Virus record (IMG/VR): IMGVR_UViG_3300012036_000004
Location: 37,736 to 101,735 of that record
Source: a virus
Length of the DNA stretch: 64,000 nt
Strand: one strand, 5' to 3'
This document shows, in pieces, positions 25,414 through 34,626 of the stretch (the first letter of the stretch is position 1; each line of letters opens with the position of its first letter). The position numbers and the translations under genes were made by a program. Under the pieces are notes generated by a model, which saw only the letters and a program-made list of their open reading frames with translations, made no database searches and was not told where the DNA came from.

Positions 25414-26760
25414 ATGACACAAGCATCACCATCCAGCAACAAGACGCTCGACTACGCAGAGGAGATCGGCCTGGTTCCGGTGAGCCTCAAGACGGCCGCC
25501 TGGGTCATCCAGCTCTGTGCATACGACAGGCACGTGCCGCTTCTCATCGGCGAAACATCGACCGGCAAGACGGCCATTCTACGTCAGCTCGCTGAGTACA
25601 ACGAGCTCGACTTCCTCTTCTACGGTCTGGCGCACAAGGAGGCGTCTGATCTCACCGGTCCGATGATGCCTTCTTCGGACGGCGTCACCTTCCAGCACCT
25701 GCCGCCGGCGAACATCCCCATCAAGGGACACGCCGGCGAGGACCGGTTCGTCATGATGGACCTGGCAGAGGTGAACCGTGCCGACAGCACCGTGCACAAT
25801 GCTGCCTTCCAGGTATGGACCGACCGACAGCTCGGCACGCACGAGCTCGGAGAGAATGTCATCGTCGTCTCCGATATGAACCCCCCGGACGGTGACTACG
25901 CCGTCACGTCGAGCTTCAGCAGTGACCCGGCCATGCGTCGGCGTACCTGCCAGATCGTCGTCAACTTCTCGGTCAACGATCTGTTGGCATGGGCGAAGGA
26001 CCCTGCGTCTGCGACGCAATTCAACATGCCGAAGCTCAGCGAAGACGGCGTTCTCGAGCCGGTAGGTTTACACCGTAAACGCCCGTGGCATCCGAGCGTT
26101 GTTGAGTTCCTGCAAGCCAACGTCGACATCGCGCTGGACAGACAGGCGCGCGACGCGGGCAAGATATTCGCCTGCCCGTCGACTTGGCACGCCTGCTCCG
26201 ATACGCTCTACACGTTGGAGCGTCTCGAGATCGACACATCCAGCGCCAGTATGCAGCTTGCTCTTCTGACCAAGCTCGCCGGTCACATCGGTCACACGCA
26301 CGCCAAGTCGCTGCTCGAGTACCACAACCGTGAGGCGTCGGCGCTCGATCCGCGCGACATGCTCCTGCACTTCGCTGATGAGGATAATCGCTCTTGCCGA
26401 CGCGTCGAGAAGCTGCTCGAAGCCGGACATGCCGGTCACGTCGCCGGTGCGCTCAACAACCTGGCCATCGTGTGGGCTGAAGGTGTCGAGGCCGAAGAAT
26501 TCACGTCAGAAGACTGTGCACCGCACCTCGCCAAGATCTTCAACATGGTCCCGACCGACGTCGGCGGGCAGCTGTTGGACGCCATCGTAGACGCAGACTC
26601 AAAGGTCGGCGCGAGTACGGGCGGGCCTTCTCAGCGCTCCACCGGTCTTGTCCGTCTGCTGCACAAACAGCCAGCGTTCAAAGAGTTTCGGGATCGTCGC
26701 ACGGAGAACCTGCGCGACAAACAGCAGCGCGAGCGCGTCGCTGAGGAAGGCCTAGAGTAA
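25414..26760 (+). CDS. MoxR-family AAA+ ATPase (448 aa)
   Basis: Walker A GETSTGKT (46-53), a Walker B-like VMMDLAEVNRAD (~110), sensor-type VVSDMNPP (~150) and SFSSDPAMRRR with the arginines expected downstream. MoxR ATPases remodel or activate partners that carry VWA domains; a VWA protein is encoded at 28448 in the same direction. AGGGAAAACC precedes the ATG. The GTTTAC palindrome at 26066 is inside, in a different frame from the other genic copies. The C-terminus is helical and charged. Confidence 0.88.
   Translation: MTQASPSSNKTLDYAEEIGLVPVSLKTAAWVIQLCAYDRHVPLLIGETSTGKTAILRQLAEYNELDFLFYGLAHKEASDLTGPMMPSSDGVTFQHLPPANIPIKGHAGEDRFVMMDLAEVNRADSTVHNAAFQVWTDRQLGTHELGENVIVVSDMNPPDGDYAVTSSFSSDPAMRRRTCQIVVNFSVNDLLAWAKDPASATQFNMPKLSEDGVLEPVGLHRKRPWHPSVVEFLQANVDIALDRQARDAGKIFACPSTWHACSDTLYTLERLEIDTSSASMQLALLTKLAGHIGHTHAKSLLEYHNREASALDPRDMLLHFADEDNRSCRRVEKLLEAGHAGHVAGALNNLAIVWAEGVEAEEFTSEDCAPHLAKIFNMVPTDVGGQLLDAIVDADSKVGASTGGPSQRSTGLVRLLHKQPAFKEFRDRRTENLRDKQQRERVAEEGLE
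26066..26080. repeat. GTTTAC-ACC-GTAAAC palindrome, site 3
   Basis: Perfect six-base arms inside the MoxR gene; here the reading frame gives GLHRK, unlike sites 1, 2, 4 and 5, so protein sequence cannot explain the repeat. Confidence 0.7.
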
Positions 26761-27426
26761 CCGCTGGAGCTGACGTTCGTGCATCTGCTCGCGCTTCTCG
26801 ACGTACGTCTCTACGGCGTGCATGAGAGCGAGTTGGATGCCGATCGCATCCTCTCCGAACTCAATCTCGCGTGGGTCGAGGCCTTTCTGCTCGCCCCACG
26901 CTTTTTTTACCTCGGCTCGAAGCTTCGAGCATTCAGGCGTGAGCTCGTCGAGTCGGTCTTCGCAAAACGAAAGACTCGGCGGCACGCACACCATGCCGTG
27001 CGCCTGACACATCACAGCCGTGTAGCCTACGGGCTCGTAGTCTAGCCAATCTACGATGGATTCATTGACCAGATCCGCGACGATGGTGTCTGCCTCTCGG
27101 ACAGCCCACGCAATCTCAGCGGGTGCGACAGGTTGGAGACTTCCGGACTCTGCCTCTTTTCCGTTGAACGCGACGATCGTGTTCTCAAACGTCATCGCCT
27201 CGTACATGAAGCGCCCGTCGCCGCGAAGTGCCAGTGCAGCGTAGAGCTCTTCCCAGTTCTGAGAAGGGACGTCGAGCTGCATGTGATTGCACTCAAGCTC
27301 GAGCGTCTCGTACTCGTACTCCTGCAGAGGAGAGCCGAACAACGCCAGCGCGCTCATGTAGACAATGGAGGCGCTGGTGTCGACGTCTTGCAGCAGCCGT
27401 TTTGCGGCTCGCTGTCGTCGGCTCAC
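26752..27426 (-). CDS. Unknown protein (224 aa)
   Basis: Begins MSRRQRAAKRLLQDVD; mostly helical and acidic, with a few scattered cysteines (MCQAHGMVCVPP). Four-base overlap with the upstream 337-aa gene shows an operon of two. Both are inserted, on the opposite strand, between the MoxR and VWA genes, and the 3' end overlaps MoxR by nine bases. Placement near terL and on the late strand suggests a virion or head role. No family is recognised. Confidence 0.7.
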   Translation of the reverse strand: MSRRQRAAKRLLQDVDTSASIVYMSALALFGSPLQEYEYETLELECNHMQLDVPSQNWEELYAALALRGDGRFMYEAMTFENTIVAFNGKEAESGSLQPVAPAEIAWAVREADTIVADLVNESIVDWLDYEPVGYTAVMCQAHGMVCVPPSLSFCEDRLDELTPECSKLRAEVKKAWGEQKGLDPREIEFGEDAIGIQLALMHAVETYVEKREQMHERQLQRLL

Positions 27427-28436
27427 AGGTACGCCTTCGCGCTGTTGTAGAAAATGTTCTGGAGATCAGCAGGCAGCGTTTCCATCATGGCGATGAGCTG
27501 CTTGGGGTCGGCGTTGCCGTCTGCGCCTTTGACGTGTTGCATGACATCAGGGCCGAGGACTTCTTCCATGAGCTCCGTTGGCAGCGCCTGGAGCTTCCGA
27601 ACGGGTACCTGGTTTCCGGCAATCGTCGCAGTCGCCTCAGCGACTTTGTCCATGTTGAACACCGTCTCGACCGGGTCGAGAAGCGTGCGCCCGTACCGCG
27701 GCGCCATCTTGGCCTTGATGTCGAGGTTCTCGAGGATAGACGCGATCTTGACGAGGTCTTCACGCTCTCGAAGGATACCGTCGTGCGGGACATTCTCTGA
27801 GAGATACACAGCGACCTTCTCGTAGTCGCTTCGCAGCTCTTTGGTCGGAGCAGCGACAGCACGTGCCTCCACCCAATCCGCCAGGACACCTACGTCGCAC
27901 GTCGTCAGACCTGCGTACTTGTAAATATCCGTTGGGAGTGAACTCTGCGGCAGGTTAAATGCCGCTGCTTTCTTCACGAGACCTGTTGCGGCCTTCATCA
28001 CCGAAGGCATAGTGAGCTTGTAGCGCTGCGACAAGAGTGCATTCGCGACCGGCTCGACATGAGCGGCTTCCTTCACCAACAATGCCTTGTGTTGTGGTAG
28101 AAGGTAGTGAGACGACTCATCCTCGGCTTCTTTGGTCACCTGCTCTTCCGACGGGTCTTTCCAATCCACGCCGTAGAGATCGAGTGCCTTGTCGATGCGC
28201 CCCATAACATCGTCAGAAACGTACGCCGCTTGCTTGACTGCGTACAGCTTTGACAGGAGCGCCTGCTCCGGGGAGTGCACTGGAAACAATCGTGAGTCCT
28301 GATCTGCGAACGACGTGGACGGTACAGACTTTCCGTCCAGCGATGCAGTCTTGGCTCGAAGAACCTCGCGCGGAAACTCCCTCTTCAGTTGAAAGAGGAG
28401 TCGATGCTGCGGGTCCGTAAACTGATCAACAATCAT
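27423..28436 (-). CDS. Unknown probable virion or head-assembly protein (337 aa)
   Basis: N-terminus FTDPQHRLLFQLKREFPREV, followed by several helices containing short KEAA/KKAA motifs (VKEAAHVEP, VKKAAAFN) and a C-terminal TLPADLQNIFYNSAKAYL. It looks all-helical without membrane segments. It is divergent from the VWA gene, with starts 11 bases apart. I do not recognise it; a structural or scaffold-like role is inferred only from strand and position. Confidence 0.65.
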   Translation of the reverse strand: MIVDQFTDPQHRLLFQLKREFPREVLRAKTASLDGKSVPSTSFADQDSRLFPVHSPEQALLSKLYAVKQAAYVSDDVMGRIDKALDLYGVDWKDPSEEQVTKEAEDESSHYLLPQHKALLVKEAAHVEPVANALLSQRYKLTMPSVMKAATGLVKKAAAFNLPQSSLPTDIYKYAGLTTCDVGVLADWVEARAVAAPTKELRSDYEKVAVYLSENVPHDGILREREDLVKIASILENLDIKAKMAPRYGRTLLDPVETVFNMDKVAEATATIAGNQVPVRKLQALPTELMEEVLGPDVMQHVKGADGNADPKQLIAMMETLPADLQNIFYNSAKAYL

Positions 28437-28447
28437 AGGGAGAACCC

Positions 28448-30154
28448 ATGCGAATGAATGACGACAAAAGCCCGCTTAAAGTAGCAGAGCAAGAGGGCAG
28501 TGAGCAAGCAGTACGAAAGGAAGACCCCTTTCGTTCCTGGATTCTGTTCTTCTTGCACAGCTCGACGCAAGCAAAGAATCCGAGGCTGAGCTTCTACGCC
28601 CGCGTGCTATCCGGCATGCAGACTCACGCAACGAAGCAGGTCGGCTACATGGCCGTCGGCTTTCTGCACGGCAGCTACGTGCTGCTGTACAACCCCGAGT
28701 GGACCCGGCGAACAACCTACACGGAGTTCGTCTGTACGCTCGCGCACGAATCGATGCACATCATTCTGCGTCACATCCCGCGAAGTATGCGCCGTCTCGC
28801 AGTTCTCGACCCGAACGATCGAGCCGCTGCGCACCACATCATGAATGTGGCTATGGACGCGACGCTCAACGAGCAGATCGAGCGACACTTTCCCCACATG
28901 CGGACCGGTGCTTCCGGTTACTGGGTTTTCCCAGAGCCGCTGGGGTTGCCTAAAAACGCTGCGTTCGAGGACCTCTTCGAAATCATGTGGAGTTACCGCC
29001 AGGCCCTCATGCAGCGCATGCAAGAAATTCTGGAGGAACGGAAGCAGAAATGCGACGAAGAGGGACAAAGCACCCCGGCGCCAGGCGGCGAAGAGGAAGG
29101 CGACGGCGAGGGTCAGGGTCAAGGCGACGGCGAGGGTCAGGGTCAGGGTCAAAGCCAGGGCGACGGTCAGTCCGGCTCCGGCTCCGGCGAGAGTCAGAAG
29201 TCTCAGGACTCCTGGGCTCCAGGTACCGACGCCTTCGAGAATACCGCCCAGGCAATGGCCGACCTCGCGGAGGCAGGGGCACACGAGTGGTCGATTCGAC
29301 CGGCCGAAGACGGGCAGCCCACCGGAGAGTCGGACGCAGACTACTCTGGCATGGACGCCGGAGAGCTCGACGCCAATGCGACGCTTCTGGAAGAAGCCGG
29401 AAAAGAGCTGGTTAAGCACGCGGTACGTGAGCAAGAAAACGCGCGCGGTACCGTACCGGCCGACCTTCGCGTCGAGATTGACGCCATGCTCGAAGAGCCA
29501 ATCGTGCCATGGGCACGTCTACTCAAGAACATGGTTGTGGCACGTATGCTTGCTCGGCGAAAAAATACCATGACCCGTCCACACAAGCGGCGCCACATTC
29601 TGTGGTTCTTCAATGAGGACACGGGCCTCATTGAGCGATACGCGCGTGCCATTCCACAGTACCCCGGACATACCCGGGACCGCACGTACGTCGCTCTCTT
29701 CGCCATCGACACCTCGGGCTCGATGTCCGAGAACGACATCAAAGAGGGCCTCTCCGAAATGAAAGGAATCCTCGACGCGTATGAGGATGCGCATCTCATC
29801 GCCGTTCAGTGCGACACGCGCATCTCCTCGGTGGAGGTCGTTGGGCCCGACATGGATGTTGACGAGTACGTCAAAACCATCGGCCGCACGTCATACGGCG
29901 GCACGACGTTCGACGACCCGTTCATGCTTGCGAACTACATTCGCGACGAGGGCAGGCCACCTCGCCTTCCGAACCCAGAAGAGACGCGGCGTCTTCTGCG
30001 CGACTACGACACTGTCGACGTGGTGGTCTACCACACCGACGGTTACGCCCCGATGCCCAGCGACAAGGTGCGCCCCAGTTGTCCGACCATCTGGCTCACG
30101 ACCAGTAACTCGCGCACTTCGGACATTTCATTTGGACACGTCATCGAGAGGTAA
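28448..30154 (+). CDS. Metallopeptidase-like/VWA-domain protein (568 aa)
   Basis: The N-terminal part has a zinc-binding HExxH (HESMH, residues 100-104) inside TLAHESMHIILRH, then a Gln/Gly/Asp-rich linker (~205-255, GQGQGDGEG repeats). The C-terminal VWA-like domain has the MIDAS motif DTSGSMS (421-427), SYGGTTFDDPF and VVYHTDG. This order matches the COG3864-type proteins that pair with MoxR ATPases. GGGAG lies upstream of ATG 28448. With the ATPase at 25414 it probably forms a chaperone or maturation machine; the substrate is unknown. Confidence 0.88.
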   Translation: MRMNDDKSPLKVAEQEGSEQAVRKEDPFRSWILFFLHSSTQAKNPRLSFYARVLSGMQTHATKQVGYMAVGFLHGSYVLLYNPEWTRRTTYTEFVCTLAHESMHIILRHIPRSMRRLAVLDPNDRAAAHHIMNVAMDATLNEQIERHFPHMRTGASGYWVFPEPLGLPKNAAFEDLFEIMWSYRQALMQRMQEILEERKQKCDEEGQSTPAPGGEEEGDGEGQGQGDGEGQGQGQSQGDGQSGSGSGESQKSQDSWAPGTDAFENTAQAMADLAEAGAHEWSIRPAEDGQPTGESDADYSGMDAGELDANATLLEEAGKELVKHAVREQENARGTVPADLRVEIDAMLEEPIVPWARLLKNMVVARMLARRKNTMTRPHKRRHILWFFNEDTGLIERYARAIPQYPGHTRDRTYVALFAIDTSGSMSENDIKEGLSEMKGILDAYEDAHLIAVQCDTRISSVEVVGPDMDVDEYVKTIGRTSYGGTTFDDPFMLANYIRDEGRPPRLPNPEETRRLLRDYDTVDVVVYHTDGYAPMPSDKVRPSCPTIWLTTSNSRTSDISFGHVIER

Positions 30155-30155
30155 C

Positions 30156-30863
30156 ATGCTGAAACTCAAGATTTCCCGGCGCAACGTCCCCGAGTTGGTG
30201 CCGTTCACTGTCGTGTACCTGTACAAAGAGGACGAGCGCGAAGCCATCCGCGCTGCGTTCCCCGCCCTGTTCGAGTTGAGACCCTCTCAGTTGAGGCTCA
30301 AGAACTGGGCGCAGGTGCACGTTCACTCTCAAGAACCCGGATGGAACCACGATGCCCCCGCCTACGAAGACAAGCATGCAGACACGCTCATCGAAGTCCT
30401 GCCTGAGTTCTTCGAGATCGAGTCGGACTGGTACATGGCTGTGCCGACCGTACTGATGTCTGGCTGGCCTCGCATCAAGGAGGCGGAGCGTAGCTCAGGT
30501 GATCCGCTCGACGCTCCGCCGCCTCGGGGTCCTTCCGGTCATGGATCTCCGAAGTACTTCGGTCACCGCTCTGCAGGGAATTGGCGCGGCCGTCGAAACC
30601 AGCCGCCGCGACCTGAGCCCCAAGTCCTGCTCGACCCTGTGCTTGCTGTACAGGGTGAGCCCGACCGAGGCGTCTGCTCTGAGTGTCCTCGATACGCGCA
30701 TAACGCCGCCGGTCGATGTTTCTTCGGCGATCCGATCTGCGCCAAGCATGTGCACACCATCGCCGGTCCAACCTTTCTGCAGCACCTCGCTGCGTACCTA
30801 GAAGAAAACGGAGAATCAGATGACGTACCAGGCAGGGAGTCTAGTCTCCCTGGCGATTCCTGA
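30156..30863 (+). CDS. Unknown protein with C-terminal Cys/His cluster (235 aa)
   Basis: Starts one base after the VWA stop (GAGAGGTAAC before ATG). The N-terminal ~100 residues look folded (MLKLKISRRNVPELVPFTVV). A Pro/Gly/Arg-rich linker leads to CSECPRYAHNAAGRCFFGD followed by CAKH, probably a small zinc finger. The 3' end overlaps the reverse transcriptase by 44 bases. It may be a partner of either neighbour. No family is recognised. Confidence 0.7.
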   Translation: MLKLKISRRNVPELVPFTVVYLYKEDEREAIRAAFPALFELRPSQLRLKNWAQVHVHSQEPGWNHDAPAYEDKHADTLIEVLPEFFEIESDWYMAVPTVLMSGWPRIKEAERSSGDPLDAPPPRGPSGHGSPKYFGHRSAGNWRGRRNQPPRPEPQVLLDPVLAVQGEPDRGVCSECPRYAHNAAGRCFFGDPICAKHVHTIAGPTFLQHLAAYLEENGESDDVPGRESSLPGDS

Positions 30864-31884
30864 GGGATTGCCAGACGGCATGCCCGCCGTATTCGACGAC
30901 ATGAGCTTCGCACTGTCGTTGGGGCTGCAGAACCGAACGGTTTGGTGGCTCATACACGCATCGAAAATCGACTGCATCGCAGCAGGAAGGGGAGCCTACG
31001 ACGTATTTCGGGTTCCCAAAAAAAGCGGCGGGTCTCGCCAAATTCACGCACCTCGAGCCACGCTCAAGCGAGTCCAGCGTGTCCTCTTGCAGGTCTACTT
31101 CAACAAACTCCCGGTCGGTGACTGGGTCGGAGCCTACGTCCCTGGCCGGGACATGGTTTACTCCGTAAACAAGCACACGAACAAAGATGTGGTCGTCTCG
31201 CTCGACCTGTCCAATTTCTTCGGCTCCACCAAGCGGACGTGGGTTCGTGAATGGCTCGAAGGCCTGGGCTACGGTATGGAGGTCGTCGTGCCAATGTCGG
31301 GTCTGATCACCGTGCCAGTTCGTCGACGCCATGGTGTGACGTACGTCGTACCTCAGGGCGCACCCACGTCCGGCGCGGTCACTAACCACGTGGCTTCTGC
31401 TCGACTCGACGCGCCTTTGATGGCGTACCTGGAGAATGCAGGTCTGACTGACTGGGACTACACCCGGTACGCTGACGACCTGACGATCTCGTACAATGGG
31501 TTTCTCCCCAAAGACGAGTTTGATGTGTTCATGGAGGGGGTACGTCAGGTCGTCAAAGACTCTGGCTACTATCTCAACCACAAGAAGACCCGCGTCGCCG
31601 TGTCGCGTCCCGCAGAGAGCGCTCCGCAGCGTATGCTCGGCATGAGCATCCACAAAAAGCCCAACGTCCCCCGAGAGAAGAAGCGCCTGTTGCGTGCACG
31701 TGTTCACCACATGGTGACGCAACGACACCCCTGCTACGACGCGGACAACATCTTTGCCGCGTCCCGTCAGCGATCGCAGGCGCTGGATAAACTCTTCGCG
31801 GAGCTCAGATACTGGGTCCGCATTTCCCCTCAAACAATCGAGCCGCTTTTGACGCAGCTCGAGGAGACATTTCCTAACGAATGA
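30820..31884 (+). CDS. Retron-like reverse transcriptase (354 aa)
   Basis: RT motifs in order: VPKKSGGSRQIHAP (RT1), VVVSLDLSNFFGS (catalytic Asp ~129), VPQGAPTSGAVTN (~177-189), YTRYADDLTIS (YADD 217-220), GYYLNHKKTRV and RMLGMSIH. The retron-type X motif NAxxH appears as VNKH and the VTG motif as MLG, so it is close to, but not a typical, retron RT. GGAG lies seven bases upstream of ATG. The upstream overlap leaves no room for an msr-msd RNA. A GTTTAC palindrome sits at 31156, encoding the VYSVN just before the catalytic core. Target RNA and role are unknown. Confidence 0.9.
   Translation: MTYQAGSLVSLAIPEGLPDGMPAVFDDMSFALSLGLQNRTVWWLIHASKIDCIAAGRGAYDVFRVPKKSGGSRQIHAPRATLKRVQRVLLQVYFNKLPVGDWVGAYVPGRDMVYSVNKHTNKDVVVSLDLSNFFGSTKRTWVREWLEGLGYGMEVVVPMSGLITVPVRRRHGVTYVVPQGAPTSGAVTNHVASARLDAPLMAYLENAGLTDWDYTRYADDLTISYNGFLPKDEFDVFMEGVRQVVKDSGYYLNHKKTRVAVSRPAESAPQRMLGMSIHKKPNVPREKKRLLRARVHHMVTQRHPCYDADNIFAASRQRSQALDKLFAELRYWVRISPQTIEPLLTQLEETFPNE
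31156..31170. repeat. GTTTAC-TCC-GTAAAC palindrome, site 4
   Basis: Perfect arms inside the reverse transcriptase gene (in frame VYSVN). Confidence 0.7.
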
Positions 31885-33569
31885 TGGACTACGAAGATGA
31901 AGATTTCTACTTCTGCGGGACTCACGTCGAGTACGCCGAGGAGTATCGCCCTGAGCATTGTTCCGACGATTTCCGCCCCGAAGACGCCTCTGAAGATTGG
32001 TCTCCGCCAAGAGAAGCTCCGTCTTCCTACCGAACGCGGCAAAAAGCGCCGCTGGTGGCGCTCAGCATTCCGCCTCGAGTCGAGGACCCGGAGAAGAGAA
32101 CCATGGCGTTGCTTGAGGAGATGCAATCACGCATGCGCGCTGAGTTTAGTCTCGACTTCGATCCGACGCTCTATCTCACTCTCCTGCCTCGCGTTCCCGG
32201 GCAGCTTTACCGGTGGATCAACCAGGACCGGTTGCGCGATTTCTACGACAATCACACGCATCCGGGCGTCGACATCTACCGGAAAAAGAATGACCAAAAC
32301 GAATGGGTCTACGCGAAGGCATCCGTCGCACCGCTCCGGTTTGACGAGTCCTGGCAGGCAGTCATCCATTTCGATCCGGCTGTGTTCGCGACGGAAGACT
32401 GGCGAGCAGGGTTTTCTGAGTACGCAATTCACGCCCTGTATCAGGGCGAGCTTCACTCCGTGTCTTTCCAAGACATGCACGACGCCTGCCCTCTCATCGG
32501 GGTCCTCATCGACCCTGGCTTCGATAGCTGCGTAGGCTGCGCACACAACGATATATTCTGCCGAACTCGATTCCTCCGGGAAGCTTTGGACGCCGTGAGC
32601 CCCGACATCCTGGATCGCACGCTCTGGTTCCGGCAATGGCGGCTAGGTAGCGGAGCAGTCAGTCTTCGAGGCGACGCCAGGTGGTCCTCGAAGCAGGTGT
32701 CCAACTTCCTGGATAAAATCGACATCGACGGGTGGTACGGAGTAAGCACCAACGCCGTCAACGCAGGTCGGGACAGCTCGATCTCCCGGATAAAGATGGC
32801 GTGGCCGTCCGTTGATCGTCAGACAAAGAAGAGACGTGATGCAGCGAAAAAAGGCGCCAAGACACGCAAGGCACATGACGAAGTGTGCGGCAGAGGCGAC
32901 GAGGCCTGCGTGCTTAGAAAGTACGACTGCATGGCGTGGAGAGGCTACAGCGTGCGGTGCACGCACCGACGGCAGCACGAAGACGAGCTCAACGAAGAAG
33001 CACTCGCGCGGCTTTCGAAAATGGGTCAGAAGACGCCCGTTCACGAGATCCAGCGAAGCGCTGTGCTGAAAATGAATGAGTTCTCCTACGTCGCCGACAC
33101 AGGACGTATTCGAACCGGTTACTTCGCGGGCGTCTCACGTCCACGCAGCCAGGGTAAAGTACTCTGGCGCATGATGCGCGGCACGCAGCGAGATCGCATG
33201 CTCTACACCTTCCCAAGCTGGGAAGCCATGCGTCGGTGGTTTCGGCGATGGGCTCCTTGGGAGCTTTCACAGCTTGATGAGGCAGATGCTCGAGCCGAAG
33301 AGATCGAAGTCTCTGACCTGATACGGTGCGTGTTCTACGCCGCTCAGAGCATGACCAGCATCAAGGTCAGCGGAGGTTTCGGGGGCTCGTCTTACGCCGT
33401 GGAGTGTTACGAGCCTATCGTATCAACCCGAGACGACGGCACGTCTTACGTCACCGCCGTCATGCCTCAGGGCGGCGGCTACAGTCTCGGACTCCTCAAG
33501 AACATGAAAGATTTCTGGCATGTCCACCGGCGGGGCTTCACACGTCAAGACGGGATTTTGCCTGCATGA
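31881..33569 (+). CDS. Large unknown protein after the reverse transcriptase (562 aa)
   Basis: ATGA overlap with the RT stop shows coupling. The N-terminal ~70 residues are acidic and probably disordered. Further on are a Cys set CVGCAHNDIFC (~215-225), a basic stretch QTKKRRDAAKKGAKTRK (~312-330) with nearby CGRGDEAC and CVLRKYDC-type cysteines, and a Trp-rich region MRRWFRRWAPWELS. Basic and Cys-rich parts suggest nucleic-acid binding. It may act with the RT. No family is recognised. It ends one base from the convergent gene. Confidence 0.7.
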   Translation: MMDYEDEDFYFCGTHVEYAEEYRPEHCSDDFRPEDASEDWSPPREAPSSYRTRQKAPLVALSIPPRVEDPEKRTMALLEEMQSRMRAEFSLDFDPTLYLTLLPRVPGQLYRWINQDRLRDFYDNHTHPGVDIYRKKNDQNEWVYAKASVAPLRFDESWQAVIHFDPAVFATEDWRAGFSEYAIHALYQGELHSVSFQDMHDACPLIGVLIDPGFDSCVGCAHNDIFCRTRFLREALDAVSPDILDRTLWFRQWRLGSGAVSLRGDARWSSKQVSNFLDKIDIDGWYGVSTNAVNAGRDSSISRIKMAWPSVDRQTKKRRDAAKKGAKTRKAHDEVCGRGDEACVLRKYDCMAWRGYSVRCTHRRQHEDELNEEALARLSKMGQKTPVHEIQRSAVLKMNEFSYVADTGRIRTGYFAGVSRPRSQGKVLWRMMRGTQRDRMLYTFPSWEAMRRWFRRWAPWELSQLDEADARAEEIEVSDLIRCVFYAAQSMTSIKVSGGFGGSSYAVECYEPIVSTRDDGTSYVTAVMPQGGGYSLGLLKNMKDFWHVHRRGFTRQDGILPA

Positions 33570-33570
33570 A

Positions 33571-34626
33571 TCAGGGAGGCGTGTAGTTAGGACAGAGCGC
33601 CACGATGTCGGATAGAAGCTGTGCCTGCTCCTGCTGGAGTGTGGCCAGCACCGACGATATCGTGGCCTCTGCCTGCGCGCACGTTTCTTTATCTGACAGA
33701 GCCTGATTGACCTCATTCTGAGCGTCGTCACGTGCAGTAGTCTGCGCTGCGACTCGGGTCCCAATCTCAGAAGACTCAGCAATTGCGACCTGGATGGCCG
33801 TGTCGAACGTAATCTTTGCCGGCGCGTACTCGTCATAGTACCCCGAGTACAGCGTGCCTGCCGGGCCCGGCGGGTCACTCAGCAACTCGTCGTCCATGTC
33901 CTGGACTTCGGGTGCCGGGCTCATCGAACCTCGGTTCAATGCCCACGCTTCCAACGCAGAGACGACGTCTCCCGTCAGGTTCTCACTCACTGTCTTGAAT
34001 GCCTGCATCGCACTCAGTGCAGCGTTGATACTGGTCTGCGTACGCTTGAGCGCGTCGAGTGCAGCTTGCTGGTCGTCTCGAACCTGGAGCGCAACCTGAT
34101 AGGCCGCGTCGAGATCTGCGCAGTCCGCTGTTTTCTCCGTCAGGAATTCTTGCTGTGCCTCGACCTCTTCGGTCTTCGCCACGTAGTCTTCGATAAGCGG
34201 CGTCAGTACACCCACGGAAGGTTCTGGGAACTCGAAGATCTCTGGCGTCGGGTTCGCCTCAAACTGCGTGTCGTAGGTGATGTAATCATCGACCAGGGTG
34301 TTGACCTGTTCGGCAAGGAAATCCTTTGCCGTGATGGCTTCCTGGATGTCTTCGTAGACCTTGGTGACGACGCTGGTTCGGTAGAAGTCCTGGCCGTTTC
34401 GTAGCGCTGTGGGTCGGTCTATCTCCCACTCAAACAAGTCTCCCACGCCGGCAACTCGCTCGAGCTCGTCTTGTTTCGGGTCATCTGTCAAGACGATCCG
34501 CATCAAGAAGAACCCCGCATCTGGGACTTCTCCACGATCCGTGATCGCCATTTCCAATTCATACTTCGCGACCGCGTCACTGACGACGGCCTTTCGAAGC
34601 TGCTGTGCGAACGAGGAGGTAGCCAT
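33571..34626 (-). CDS. Coiled-coil probable virion protein (351 aa)
   Basis: N-terminal ~80 residues contain short beta-like segments (AGFFLMRIVLTDDPKQDELERV); residues ~155-225 and ~290-340 are strong helices of coiled-coil type (TEEVEAQQEFLTEKTADC, LQQEQAQLLSDIV). Coupled by overlap to the small gene upstream. Strand and neighbours suggest a tail or neck component. No family is recognised. Confidence 0.65.
   Translation of the reverse strand: MATSSFAQQLRKAVVSDAVAKYELEMAITDRGEVPDAGFFLMRIVLTDDPKQDELERVAGVGDLFEWEIDRPTALRNGQDFYRTSVVTKVYEDIQEAITAKDFLAEQVNTLVDDYITYDTQFEANPTPEIFEFPEPSVGVLTPLIEDYVAKTEEVEAQQEFLTEKTADCADLDAAYQVALQVRDDQQAALDALKRTQTSINAALSAMQAFKTVSENLTGDVVSALEAWALNRGSMSPAPEVQDMDDELLSDPPGPAGTLYSGYYDEYAPAKITFDTAIQVAIAESSEIGTRVAAQTTARDDAQNEVNQALSDKETCAQAEATISSVLATLQQEQAQLLSDIVALCPNYTPP

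Noticed and set aside
30600-30830. msr-msd RNA upstream of the reverse transcriptase
   Set aside because: The region is coding for the preceding protein, including its Cys cluster, and no inverted repeat of the expected type frames it.
31156-31170. Explanation of the palindrome by a conserved VYSVN protein motif
   Set aside because: The MoxR copy is read in a different frame and the sixth copy is intergenic, so protein conservation cannot explain the set.
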